Positions 35,501-47,522 of a stretch of DNA of 64,000 nucleotides are shown piece after piece. Numbering within the stretch: the stretch's first letter is position 1; the number at the start of each line of letters is the position of its first letter. This DNA comes from Anaeramoeba flamelloides (Eukaryota > Metamonada > Anaeramoebidae). The notes under the pieces are model-generated. The model had not been told where the DNA came from. It saw nothing but the letters and a program-made list of their open reading frames with translations, and ran no database searches. The translations under genes were made by a program, and so were the position numbers. Where the stretch lies: contig JANTQA010000023.1 of NCBI GenBank assembly GCA_027625915.1, positions 21,266,001 through 21,330,000 on the forward strand, in the 5' to 3' direction.

Positions 35501-38500
35501 TTTTTTCTTTTTTTTTTTTTTTAAAAAAATAAAGATCATGTGGAAAAAAAAAAGAGATCTTCGAAAAGACCTATTATCACTATGAAAATTGTGACTATGT
35601 AGTGTCTTTGAAAATGAATTTGTTTATTCATAAAAAATCTTGTTGTTCAACTTTTTTACAGTGAAAGTTCAGTAATAAAAAATCCGTAATGCTCATTTCA
35701 AAAATTGTGACTCACTTTTTTTTAGTTTTTGGTTTTATTTTTTTTAATTTTTAATATATCAGGCTTTTATATATTTAGAATGATTTAAAAGTGAATTACC
35801 AATCATATTTAGTTATTAATTGTTCTTGAATACTAAAGGATAATTTTTTTTTTCAATTTATTATTTCAGGTGAGTCACAATTTTTGAAAAAGAGTTTATT
35901 TCATTTTTTGTCTTATTTGTTTTGTTTTCATTTCCTTTTTTCCAGTTACGTAATATGTTTCGTTAGATCTGAAAATTTTTTTTCAATGGTTGATAGAAGG
36001 ATAGTGTTGAGTTTGTTAAATTGAAAAATAACATACAATTAGTAGATGGTATCTTAACATTTGATCGATCAACAATTGTCGGTGAAATTTCAACAAATTT
36101 ACCAATACATTTTTTGTTCAGCTCGTTTCATTATTTTGGACACACCTGTTTTTCTTTTTGAGTTTTATATTTTTTTTCTTTTATTTGGATTAAAATGATT
36201 GCTTATTAAAACATTAATACTGGGCAACTTAAATCTGTTTTTATATTAGGTTTGGAAAAATACAATAAATTGGGTTTTTTTTGATGCATATTTTTGATTT
36301 TGGGTGTGTCCAAATTTTTGGAATGGGGTTTATTTTTATTCGTTGAATTTTTTGTCAAAGATGATCCATTGTGAATTTTTTTTTTGTTATTTGAATTTTG
36401 TCATGTAAAAGAAGGGCTATTTCAAAATACCATTTTTGGTCTCAGGTCACTCCTTGGGTATGGAGCAAATCCACCGTAAATGAATAGACCCTCAAACATA
36501 TCCAGTGTTTTCAATTTTTTTATTTTATTCTATTTTGTAAATTGTATTAAATTAAAAAATATTGAATAAAAATCAGTTAGGTGAAGATTTTATTTAAATT
36601 GAAAAATAAAACATCAAATATCTTGTATAACGATAGGCAAGATTATTATTATTATTACACGATAATAAAAATTGCTAAAATGAAAATTTGTTGAAAATGT
36701 TAATGAAGATAATTCCAAAACGAGTGCAGATCAAGAAAATGCAAGGAAAATATTTATAATTTTGAGGAAAATTAAAAAAATTAGAAAATAAGAAAAAAAA
36801 AAAATCTTCAAAAAACAAACAAATAAAATAAATAAAAAACTAAAAAAAGAAGAACGGGAAACTGATTTTAAATAATGTGATCCAAAATCTCAAAAAGATA
36901 AAAATAAAAAACTCTCTAGAATTGTCTAAAAATTACAATAAATTAATTTCTCTTCAATTAATTAATTCAAATTAATTTCCAAAAAAAAAATTAATTTTTA
37001 ATTTTCTCAAACCGTATTGTTAATAAAACTCAAAATGTAGTAAAAATTGGAATCATACTGATAGTTTAACTTTGACTCAAAATATCATCCAAGAAGAGAA
37101 TTTCACATTAAAAAAATATATATTCATTGAATTTTTTTATCACAAAGAATAATTATAATAAAAATAATAATAATCAAAAATGCATTTTGAAATTACTTTT
37201 CAATCTTTTATTTGTTTAAATAAATAATAATTATGATTATTATTCAAAATTTTGAAATTCTTTATTATGATTTGGTTCCTTATTCTCTACTTAACAATAA
37301 TAAAATAAACAATAATAATAAATAGAAATTTACTTTAATATTACAAGAAGAAAAGATGGGAAATGGTATAAATTTGAAAATTCTAAAGTTTCTCCTATTA
37401 AGGAAGAACAAATATTAAATTATCATCATGTATTTGATAATGTGATACTTGCAGGATTGATATACACCTGTGACGAATTTATCAATAATAATAATAAATT
37501 AGAATTTGACAAAGAAGCATTTTTATTAAAAGAAAATCTTAAACAGGATGTTGAAAAAAAGAATAAAGAGTTGCAAGAACTTTATCAAAAATGGAAGCAA
37601 GAAGAAGTTAAACACGAAGAACAAAAAAAATATAATAATTTTTTTACCAAAATAGATCAAGAATATTCAAAAGAGCAAGATCGAATTGAAGAATTATCTC
37701 AAAAAAAAAGCCATTTAGAAATTGCTTTAGAAAACAAAAATAATTTTATCTTTTTAACACAAAACCAAGGCATTTGTCGCTTTATCATTGCAAAAAATAT
37801 ATATTTGAAGCAAACAAATAACCAAATAGATCTCTTTGATGAAATTCAAAAAGATCGTTTTGCTATTAGAATCCTCAAAGAATTAGTTTTTGATAAAAAT
37901 TTGAACATCAAATTGTTGCTTAAATTTGTAGATATCGAATGGGTTAAATTTCAACAAAGCATGAAACTTTTCACGTTGGCACTTGAGAATCTATATAATA
38001 AAAAGTATCATTCCTGTTTAATTCAATTGATTAATCTTTATGAAACTTTAAAAATAAAAAAATCTGTAAACAAACGTCAATTATATAATACCTTTTTTAA
38101 CGAAGTGTTAATACATATTAAATCATGCGTTTATTTAATTTTTAATAGCGCAATGGAGCAATATTTAAAGAAGAAAGTAGATAAATACTCCAAAGAGGAA
38201 CTTGAATTATTATTAGAAAATCTAAACCAAGCCATTTTCGCTGCTCGTATTGCAATGAAATATTTTTTTATTCAATCAATTGACTCAATTCTAAACTTTC
38301 TTAAAGAAACACCTTCACGAAATTCTTTTGTCGATGAATTTTTAGAAAATTGGAAAAAAATTAAAAAAAATGAAAAGCCATTTTCTCAACCAATAAATCA
38401 ATCAGTTAGAACAATTATAACAATATTATCATCACCAATGGAAAATAAAAATATAATTTATCCAAAACACAGTAATCCTGATATTACAAAAACTGAGAAT

Positions 38501-38572
38501 TTATCGAAAGATTTTGGTCAAATATTCGGAACAATTATTAAGCAAAATGATGATTTTAGAAAAAAATTTTAA
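29584..38572 (+). CDS. USP25/28-like protein, predicted catalytically dead (pseudo-deubiquitinase)
   Basis: Two exons, 29584-30841 and 37326-38572, join in phase 1 to 834 residues. USP25/28 enzymes cleave ubiquitin chains. Seen: PVAVFDV then VSIF at 23-43, which lines up without gaps with the PVGLKNVGNTCW...SLF Cys box; a KE/NE-rich insert at about 168-210; LPKILLFEI; VIYMDRFLMKN near 286-296 (close to the PQIIYMDRYM of USP28); a coiled coil at about 300-400; DGKWYKFENSKV at 430-441; and a helical C-terminal region like the USP25/28 tail. Thr33 sits where the catalytic Cys should be and Glu420 where the His should be; the third residue is Asn438. The splice junction falls in codon 420. USP28 comparison is from memory. 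If correct it may bind ubiquitin or pair with an active paralogue. An upstream exon at 28622 is possible. Confidence 0.8.
31077..31635. mobile_element. 559 bp palindromic element flanked by TTAA, copy 2
   Basis: Left end GGTTTATAATCCCTGAAATT and right end TTCAGGGATTGTAAACC are inverted. TTAA flanks both sides (31073-31076 and 31636-31639), the piggyBac signature. Inner arms around GAAGAGTGTAAGATTAATTG are inverted. No coding capacity. Confidence 0.75.
31774..32479 (-). mobile_element. 706 bp Tc1/mariner-like element with truncated transposase
   Basis: Ends AACTCTTTTCCAAATAAAAG and CTTTTGTTTGAAAAAGAGTT are inverted and flanked by TA (31772-31773 and 32480-32481). It holds one open frame of 126 codons that looks like only the DNA-binding half of a transposase. 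The TIR resembles those of 24457-25035 and 25177-25870, so it may be closest to the active source of those families. Confidence 0.7.
31967..32347 (-). CDS. N-terminal DNA-binding part of a Tc1/mariner-like transposase
   Basis: 126 codons, MNSWEMKKKTRQEETNKEII onward. TNKEIIYQYKTGNSLSLISN resembles the first homeodomain-like helix-turn-helix of Tc1 transposases, and PDELRLYIEY...KSLTCKKLSIICKEL the second. No DDE/D catalytic domain follows; the frame runs into Ile/Phe-rich sequence and stops near the element's inner right side. Function as a transposase is excluded; it could still bind the terminal repeats. Assignment rests on general pattern, not a search. Confidence 0.5.
   Translation of the reverse strand: MNSWEMKKKTRQEETNKEIIYQYKTGNSLSLISNELDIGIKKNHYWIDVWNKEKRKYWKNKTIPTKYPDELRLYIEYETLKNKSLTCKKLSIICKELFLNSTCSTFFIDFIFFILYNLQNEISHFK
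34659..35070. repeat. about 410 bp repeat, also at 63588-64000
   Basis: Shares CAATCTCCAAAAATCAACAA, TCACTCTTTGGC(G/A)CTTTTT and TCGAATTAAATTGATT with the right edge of the window. Internal inverted stretch AAGCGTCAAAGATC/CTTTGGCGCTT. No coding capacity. Confidence 0.6.
35238..36324. mobile_element. ACACACC-family element, copy 3, split by a nested insertion
   Basis: Begins ATTCCAAAAATTGGGACACA and ends GTGTGTCCAAATTTTTGGAA. Without the insert at about 35320-35900 it is about 500 bp and aligns with 10669-11149. Confidence 0.7.
35320..35900 (+). mobile_element. AAACTCTTTTTC-family element nested in the ACACACC element
   Basis: Inverted copy of 24457-25035. Right end TGAGTCACAATTTTTGAAAA AGAGTTTA is the inverse of the family start. 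The matching position in the copy at 10669 (near 10760) is uninterrupted, an empty site. Confidence 0.7.
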
Positions 38573-38894
38573 AATATATAATTCCCAAAAAAGTTTCTTA
38601 TTTTATTTTTATTTATTTATTTTTTTTTTTATGATTTATTTTAATAATTTTTGAATTAAATTAAAATATGTGTATCCTATTAGATATGTGTATTTATATA
38701 TTTACGTATGTTTGTATCTATATACAAGAAACTATTCTAAAAAAAAAAGTATTTATTTTAATTTTTTTTTTTTTAGAAACTAAAAATATATATAATTTTC
38801 ATAATATTAGAATTTTTATTTTTTTTTTTGCAGCTCAGTTTTGAAAAGGAAATAATAATATTTTCCCGGAAATGAAGGAATATAAACTAAAATT

Positions 38895-39416
38895 GAAAAT
38901 TTATAACACGGTTAAAATAGATAACAGAATCACAATAATACAATTTCCTTTAAATTGGAAATCATTTTGATTTTTGAAAAATATTTAAATCAATTTTTTT
39001 GTTTTTTAGTATTTAATTTCATTTTTCCAATTACCTAACTTGTTTAGTTGATTAAAAATTTTTTTAACAATTGGTAGTAAGTTAAAGTTGGGTTCTTTTA
39101 AATTGAAGATCTCAAATAAATTTTAGTAGATGGTGTATCTAACCATTGATCGATCAATAATTGTCAACAGAATTGAAATAATTGTAACTTATCAGTTTTT
39201 TTAAGTTCCAGCTTTCTCCTAAATATTTAGCTAATATTAATTTATTTTGATGATAATTATTTAATTTTTGTGTTTTTTAGGTATTGTAAATTATAAATAA
39301 TTGATTACATTTCAAATAGGTGAATGGTTCTAATTTAGCTTTTCTTCTTAAATTAATTAAATAAGATTTTTTTTCTTCAAAAATTGATTTTTGATGTGTT
39401 CAAATTTTGAATCAAG
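38895..39416. mobile_element. about 520 bp TIR element, ACACACC family, copy 4 (diverged)
   Basis: Ends near TTGAAAATTTATAACACGG and GATGTGTTCAAATTTTGAAT; shares the ATTGATCGATCAATAATTGT block with the other copies. Confidence 0.5.
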
Positions 39417-41308
39417 TAAACAAATAATTTTAACAAGAAAAAATATCAGACTTAGGGGTCATTTCAATAGTATAAAAAAATTAAAAATCATCAATCACAA
39501 ATTTCAGAAGATAAGATAATTTAGCCATTTTTGATTTCTTTAATAAGGTTGTTAAAAATCTTTTAATTCAGAATTTGAAAGATTAGAAATACTTTTATTA
39601 TAATTATCATTTTTCCTTATTTGTATACTAGGTTATATTTTACTGATAAAGAGCGTATAATTATCAGAGCAAAATTGAATGAAATTCTTTATTATTAAAT
39701 TCGGAATTTTTAATACAATTTTAAGTATCCATTTGTGTGTTTGAACAAGTTTAATTCCTTTCCAACAATAATGTTTAGATTTGGAATTATTTTTTGATTA
39801 AAAAAAAAAAAAAAAAATAGATTATAAATATAATTTTTTTTCATTATAAAACATCAGTTTGTAGTAAAAAATGAATAATATTTAGTATTTATTTTTTAGA
39901 TTTGAAAAAAATAAATACTTTATTTTTTTAATAAAAGAATAAATTATGAATGATTAATTAATAAAATTGGTAAATTTAAAATGAAAAAAAATAAATAAAT
40001 AAAACTCTTTATAATGTGGAGGTTAAATTCTCTTATTCCTGTTTGGATTTTGATATTTTTAAAGATTGTTATTAATATATTATTGTCAAATAATACTTGA
40101 AGAAAAAAGTTATAAGATTTTTAGAAATATTCAACTAAAACATAAACTAAATATACAAACAAATATTAGTTGGAAAATGGTATAATTTTTATAAGAAAAT
40201 TTTATCAATATCTATCCAAAATTTTATTCCAAAATTTGTATTTTTGTAATAATTATTCAAAAAAAAATATTTTTGAAAAATCAATAAAACACTTTATAAT
40301 TTTTAGATTAAACAACTAAAAATCAATGTAAGAAAATATGCCATATACCTAATTTATTATTTTTCCAGTCTATTGGGTCTTAAACCCGATTTTGAAATCT
40401 TTTTCAAAATATAAACAATCAAAAAATTAATTGTTTGTTAGTTTTAATAAATAAATAATTTAATTATTTTGGTAATTGAAATCCAAAAAAAAATAATTAA
40501 ATGTTTTTTTCTCATGAATATTTGATATGTTTCAAATTAATACCCTCTAAAACATAATATATTCTTTTTAATATATTATTTAAACTCCAAATTATAATAT
40601 TGATCTATAGATCAGTTTTAAAATTTTATTCGGATTTAATAATTGTGAAAATTTCAAGAAATTTGAAAATATTTTGAATAACAAAAATTATTGTTTGACC
40701 AATACAAAGATCTCTGAAAAAATTAATAAAATTTGAAAAATGAAAAATAAAATCGAAATTAAACTAGTGATAATACTAAAAGTAATATTTTTTTATTTAG
40801 ACTGAATTTGGGTGACAAATCTATTAAATATCTTCAGTAACAGTAATATTTAATTATTAAATTAATATTTCTCCCAATATATTTTTGTATTTTATATTAC
40901 TTACAATATCAATATATGGATAATACAAATCGATAAATTATTAATACAATATAAGCTAAATCTCAAAAATAGTGGTAGATTTTTCATCAGAAAAGAATTT
41001 TGTTTAATTGTTTATTTTTTTTTTTGAATAATAATGTATTTTACTAAAGTGTTTAGAGATAATAACCAATATAGATTAATAAATAAAATATAGTGTAATC
41101 ATTTTATTTAAAAAAAAAAAATGAAAAAATGAAAAAAATAATATTAAAAAAGTTTGTTTTTAATTTTGGAGTTTGACTTATAACTCGAATTCTCTGATTT
41201 TTTTTTGTTTTCTTTTACTTGATATTATTTTAAAAAAACAATTTAACTTTAAAAACATAAACAGAAAGATAATTTTAAAGAGGTTGATCTAGAGATTATT
41301 TGTCATCA

Positions 41309-41332
41309 TTATATATATATATATATATATAT
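41309..41332. repeat. (AT)n microsatellite
   Basis: About 12 AT units, directly left of the TTTTCG-rich patch. Confidence 0.95.
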
Positions 41333-41660
41333 CACGGGTCTTACGTTTTTTCGTTTTAAAACGACGAAAGACTTATGAAATCGCGTTTTTTCGATTTTTT
41401 TATATGTTTTTTCGTTTCATTCATTGTTTTCGTTTTTTGTTTTTTTAAAAAGTCCTCGAATTCTTTTGAAATCATACTTTTCGTTTCTGGGATGTGAAAA
41501 AACGCATATGAAAAAACTTAAAAATAATGAATGTAACAAAAAAAAAACAATTAAAACACAAGTAGGGTGTAATTGCTTTAAACACGTTAGAAAAAATGCG
41601 TTAATTCGTGATTTCCTATTTAGGTGGGAGACTTCGGTTTTAAAACCAGCGAAATAGTTT
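41333..41660. other. TTTTCG-rich patch of unknown origin
   Basis: Unusually many CG dinucleotides as TTTTTCG/CGTTTT. Two 12-base perfect palindromes, CGTTTTAAAACG near 41352 and GGTTTTAAAACC near 41636, stand close to its ends. A 77-codon frame (41424-41657) has no known features. Confidence 0.4.
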
Positions 41661-42878
41661 GATTTTCTATTTTGAATTTTGAAAACACCAAAATAATATA
41701 AAGTGGATTTTCTGTTTTAAACTCTGGGAAATTTTCAACTCTTTAGACACTGAGAAAAAGAATTATTTTTGTTTAAAAAAAAATTGCTATTGAGGAAGAA
41801 AGACAGTTCAAATTTTCACTTTTTTACCATTCCAAATTAGATCAGCCCACCCAATTTTTTTACATTGGGGTTACACCCCCTATAATATTTTTTATTGATC
41901 ACAAGAAAAAAATCAAAAATTATTATCATAAAAAATTTTTTTTTCAAATTTACTAAATTTGTAAAATGTGATCAGTAATTTTTTTTCATATTTTGAATTT
42001 TTCCTTCAACTTGTGAGCAATTTAATTAAATTTCGATATTTTTTTTTTTTAAATATAATACAAGTTTTACCAATATTTTTTTACATAATTGATTATTGCA
42101 TTTCTTCTTTCTTAGAAGTTATTTCCTTTGGAAATCATTTATTATATTTTGTTCAAAAAATATTTTCATTTTTTATTTTTTAATTTTTATAATATTGTTT
42201 TTAAATATTTTTTTGTTGCATTTCTATAACAATTAGGACTTTCCAAATTTAAAAAATATCAATTTGGTTAAATTGTTGAAAAAATCTCTTGGTCTTTTTT
42301 AGTTAAGTAATTACTCTTCCACCTTTTAAATACTTTTAAGAATTATACTATTAATTCTCTATTCAATTTTCATATTCAAATATTATTTTTCTCTAATACA
42401 ATATAACAAGGGGAAATTTATGAACCAAAAAAGATTAAATTAATACACTCAATACTTGTACAAATAAGGATAAATTGAAGTATCTATAAATTCAATTTAA
42501 AATCATTCGTAATTTATGTGATTATTTTTTTTTTTGTACTTTTCTTCTTTTTTTGTGATTGATCATAAAATATTATTTTTAAAAAGTATTTAATTCCATA
42601 TATTTAAATTTTAATTGAAAAATTTTCGATAATTTCTTTTCAAGTAACAGTACTGAATTAAATATACTTAATAAATTATTATTCCCATTCTTTTTAATTA
42701 TTTATATATTTTATATTTGCGTTTGTTTTTTTCGTTTCAATTTTTTGGGATGGTTGAGATATACTAAAAGAAAGATATAAATATTCAGTAAACATAAATA
42801 TTCAAAAAAAAACTCTTTAGTACACGATGTCGATATTAGGGGATTCACCCTTTTCAATTGTTACTGTAGACGGAAAAT

Positions 42879-42881
<3 letters not shown>

Positions 42882-42913
<32 letters not shown>
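42882..42913. repeat. (AT)n microsatellite
   Basis: About 16 units ending at the TA target site of the next MITE. Confidence 0.95.
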
Positions 42914-43285
<372 letters not shown>

Positions 43286-43304
43286 TGTGATATATATATA
43301 TATA

Positions 43305-44802
43305 TCCCTTAGCACCCCAAATAACCTAAAAACATTTCAAACAAAAATTTTAATTTGAAATGGTATCAAGGGATAATAAGGTATAGAATTAATAAACAAT
43401 TATCTTAGAAAGAAAATTTTATAATTAAAAATTGTATAGTTAGTTAAAATAAAAAAATAACTTGAAAAAAAATTTTCAACATTGGGAATTTTTTTTTGGT
43501 TATTGTGATTTTATTATTTTTTCAAATTTTGTCAAAATAAATTTTTTTTTTTTTTTTTGATAAGTTTGTCTAGACATCAAAAACCTCTTAGTTTTAACAT
43601 TTAAAACACATCATACTTTACTGGAAATTTTTGGGGGCCTTTGCACCCCAAAATTGCCTAAAATACTTGATTAAATAATTTATTCATTATAAAAGTTATT
43701 ATAACATCACATAGAATATTTGTTTTATCTACTGATTACTATTCAATATCAATATCTATATTAGATTCTAAATAATTTAAAAATAAAAAAAAATATAAAT
43801 TAAATTAGAAAAAAAAATCAAATTTTTTTTCATTGCAAAATTTTACAATTTTTTCAACAAGATTTTTTTTCAATTTTAAATAATTTGTCCAATAGTTTGA
43901 GTCAGATTAATAATTGATTTTTTTTTTTATTTTTTACAATTTTTTAATTTTTGACTTTTTAAAATCTAGACATAAAATAAACAATATTGTTGAATTATAG
44001 ACCATATATCAGAACTTATTTAACAAGATCTGGATTAATTTATTAAGGAACAATCCAAATATCGCAAATATATTATTCAAATTTTTACCAATAACAAAAT
44101 GCAATAAAAAAAAATTGGTTTCGGAGATTATTTTATTATATCACGGAATAATATTTAAGAGTTATTTTTTATTTTATTTCAAATTTGGGTATAAATATTT
44201 TATCGATTAAATAGTAATGTATATTTGTTTTATTCCAATTTAATAAATTGAAATTATTTTACAATTTTGTTTTTTTTTTTTGATTTTCAATTATTATCTA
44301 TTGCTTAAATAAAAGTTTTAGAAAATTAATCATATTAAAAATTTAATTTTGGCCTAAAGAAATGAATTTCATTTTTCTCTTAATTAGATATTTATTGAAA
44401 TTTCTTCTAAAAAAAAAAATTAAATTTCAAAGTAATTTATTTTTTTATTTATTTTTTTTATCGTAAAATTAGCAAAATTTTTTGGTGGTTATTATTAATA
44501 AATTAATGTATTGAGTTTTGAATTACTATTAATGTAATAAAATTTCTGATTTAAAAAAATAAAATAAAAATAAAAATCTTAAAAAAAAAATGTAAAAATG
44601 AATAATTATTATTATTATTTTCAATTTCAAAAAAAAAAACAATAACTTAACTACTTTATCTTTAATCTATTTTGACTTTTTATTATAATTCAAATCTGGA
44701 TTAAAGACAAATAAGAAAATTAATATATTAGTAGATCAATATCCTTTTAAATCTAATTTAAAAAACTTGATGAAATTTAGGTAAATCCGGGGTGCTAAGG
44801 GA
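43305..44802. mobile_element. 1.5 kb TA-flanked TIR element
   Basis: Left end TCCCTTAGCACCCC and right end GGGGTGCTAAGGGA are perfect inverse copies with TA outside (43303-43304 and 44803-44804). Weaker inverted similarity continues inwards. CACCCCAAAATTGCCTAAA at about 43638 looks like a second internal copy of the left end. No coding capacity; possibly Tc1/mariner-type, internally deleted. Confidence 0.7.
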
Positions 44803-46026
44803 TAGATACATCAAACCCAAAGTGTAATTTGTACATTCTATAGTAATTTTTGTTATAGAAAGAGTTTAATATCTGAATTCAGTGTTTTCACGTTTCTGTT
44901 ATCTTTAAATCAAATCAGAAAAGGCCATTTTTTACCTAAAATACCGTTATTTGATTTTTATTTTATATTCAACCAACTAAAAAATAATGTATTAAACTAT
45001 TTTTTCAAACAAAAAATAGAATATCATCAAATAATATTAATATTCACGCAAAAAATAAACTATTTAATATTGTAAAATTCCTATAACACAATTTAACAAT
45101 GTATTGTGGTAATTTATTTTCGACATAAAAAAAAATAAATAAATCATTTTTAGGTGGAAATTTAAATAATTAAGATCAACAAGTAAACTGTTAAAGCAAA
45201 AAAAAAGTTTTTTTCTGATTTGATTGAAAAATAACAGAAAAGTGAATTTTTTTGTCATCTACTCACCACCTCCATAATATACAAAAAAAAACAGGCTACA
45301 CCTTTATTATCACAAGTTAAAAGATAAATTAATACCATTTATTCCACTCGAAATAATCAAAATTCAAAACAACAATAATAATAAATTTCTCAAACCGTTA
45401 TTACAGCTGAAAATGTGACTCAAGCAATCTAATTTTCATTTTTCATAATATTCTTATAAAGTTTAAAAAAAGTTGATAATTTATTTTATTTTTTTTTTTT
45501 TACTTTAAAAAATGGGTAATAAATTGGTTTCCAAATCTTAAAAAAAAAAAACAATAGGATTAGTTCAAAAGAAATAAATGAAACTCTTTAACATAAAATA
45601 TCTCAACAATCTGATTAATTAAACTGTAAAGTATTATAAATTAGTTTATGAACTAAATGTAAGGATCTTCACTTTCTTTTTCAAATAGGTTCTACCTTTC
45701 ATAGATTTACTAACGATTTAAAATTATTTTATAAAAAAAATTAAAAGTATTATTTTATTAAAAATTAAAATTATTATTTTATTAAAAATTAAAAAATTTT
45801 AAACAGATTTTAAGAACATATAAATATTTTGTAAATCATTAAATAAATCCAAATAAAAAAAAAAAGAAAGTCATCGATAATTTTTTTTTCATTTGAATTT
45901 GAGAATTTTTACTTCAAGAGCATTTCCCCGATTAAAATAGATTTTGGTCCGGCAATACTTTAATATGTTATTCCTAAAAATCAATCCGTTACCCATTAAA
46001 ATTTTAACATTATTCGAATATGGATA

Positions 46027-47522
46027 TTACATATTTTTCAAATCTTGAAGTTCAATTAATTTTTTTTTATTTTCTTCTAGCATTAATTTTTCATTTTTAT
46101 TTTTGTTCGAATAATATTTAATATTCATTTTAATTTTCTCAAGCAACTCCGTGTTTTTTTGTTTTTCGTCAAAGCCAGATCCCGTGGTTAATAATTTATT
46201 TATTTTTTCATTCAGCTCGAGCATTTTTTGAACATTTTTTTCAACTTTTTTTGATTCCATTCTTTGTTTTTCAAGTTGGCTCTCAAGATTATTTTTAATT
46301 TTTTCTTGATTTTCCAGTTTGCTTGCCAGCAGTGTACCTTCTTCTTCGTGCAACTGGAAAGATTCCTTTAATCTTGCAAATGTTTTTTTATTCCTTTTAT
46401 TTTTTTTTTTTTTTTTTTTGTTGATCCAGATTTTGATTTTTTTTTTCGTTTTGGTTTTCTTTTTTGTATTGCAATAAATTCTTTATTTTCTTTGATTATT
46501 TCGTTTGTGTCTTTGATTTCGCTTTTTTGAAACATTTGCTTAAGTGCAATCAAATCCTTCGTCGTTAAGGGCTTTGGTAAAGTACGCGTCCGGAGTTGTT
46601 TATTCGCTTTCTTTTTCTTGTCAAGATTGTTAGCTTTGTTTGACAGATCTCGAAGCCTTCCTTTCACACTCTGATTTTTATTTTTTTGTAACGAGGGAGA
46701 ATTCATTTTCAAAATTTTGGTTTTCTGTTTAATTCTTAAATCACGGAGTCTATTTTCTTTTAATTGCAATTCTTTCTCAAGCTGGCTGACTTCGTCTCTT
46801 AATTTGCGTTCCATTTTCATCTGCTCTTCTCTTGTCCGCTTTCCTTTTTTCTTCGTTTTCTGTTTTGCGCTTGGTTGAGACTTACTTTTTGGAGAGCGGG
46901 GTTTATTCACTCTTCGAATTAATTTTCTTTTTCCTTTTTTGAGATCTAATAAATTTTGGCTTGATTTGGAGTGTTTTGTTTTGTGATCGTTCCTGTATTT
47001 GGAATTGATCTTTTGTTTTTGGTTGAAACTTGTTCTCATTTCTTGAACAGACACTGTTCTTTTCACTGTTCTTTTCTCTTTTTGATTTTGACCTTTGGGA
47101 TTTGTTTTTTTTTTCTTTTTTTGATTCTTCGACAATTGGATATTTTTTGTTTCAGATTTGCGTTGTTTTGTTTTGTCTTTTTTTTTCGTTTTCAGCCTTT
47201 TTTTGAACACTTTTTGGGTATTCACCAGGGTTTCGTTTCCTTTTTTTAATTGCAAAGATGTAATTTCTTCGTTGTTCACAGAACCAGTTTTGTTCTTTTT
47301 TTGGTTGCCATGCTTTGGGATCGAACGAGAGCCACAATTGTGAATTAATTGTTTTTGAATTGTTTGTTTGTGCTTTTTCTGATTAAAATCCTTTTCATAC
47401 GTTGTTAGCATTTGGTAATAGCTTTTATTGTTTTTTTGGAGAATTCTTTGGATCGTGGACTCATAAGATTTTAAAAAAAATCCTCTTGGGACATTGTGTT
47501 GTTGAATAGTGATTGAAGTCAT
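46027..47522 (-). CDS. Lys/Arg-rich coiled-coil protein, frame change at a homopolymer
   Basis: The start at 47522 (MTSITIQQHNVPRGFFLKSY) opens a frame of 384 codons that ends at 46368. The next frame is open from the A tract through NKRNKKTFARLKESFQLHEE to a stop at 46027. Both parts share Lys/Glu-rich composition, and the second continues a coiled coil. The switch falls at a run of 20 A on the coding strand (46400-46419), so a sequence error or slippage in one long gene of about 490 residues is likelier than two genes. Seen: basic low-complexity stretches, a coiled coil around the EEQMKMERKLRDEVSQLEKE segment, and a C-terminal coiled coil. I do not recognise a family. Composition would fit a nuclear or cytoskeletal scaffold, but this is only a guess. 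Convergent with the USP25/28-like gene. Confidence 0.65.

Larger units (their letters stand above)
30842..37325 (+). other. 6.5 kb intron of the USP25/28-like gene
   Basis: GTATGT donor directly after AATAAGG and AATAG acceptor at 37325. The phase-1 halves (G plus AA) form one codon. Contains a TTAA-type palindrome (31077-31635), a Tc1/mariner-like element with a partial transposase (31774-32479), a repeat shared with the right window edge (34659-35070) and a nested pair (35238-36324). A short alternative exit at 30913 would stop after six residues and lose the C-terminal part. Confidence 0.75.

Noticed and set aside
46971-47343. Antisense Phe/Cys-rich frames over the coiled-coil gene
   Set aside because: Reverse complements of Lys/Arg-rich coding sequence.
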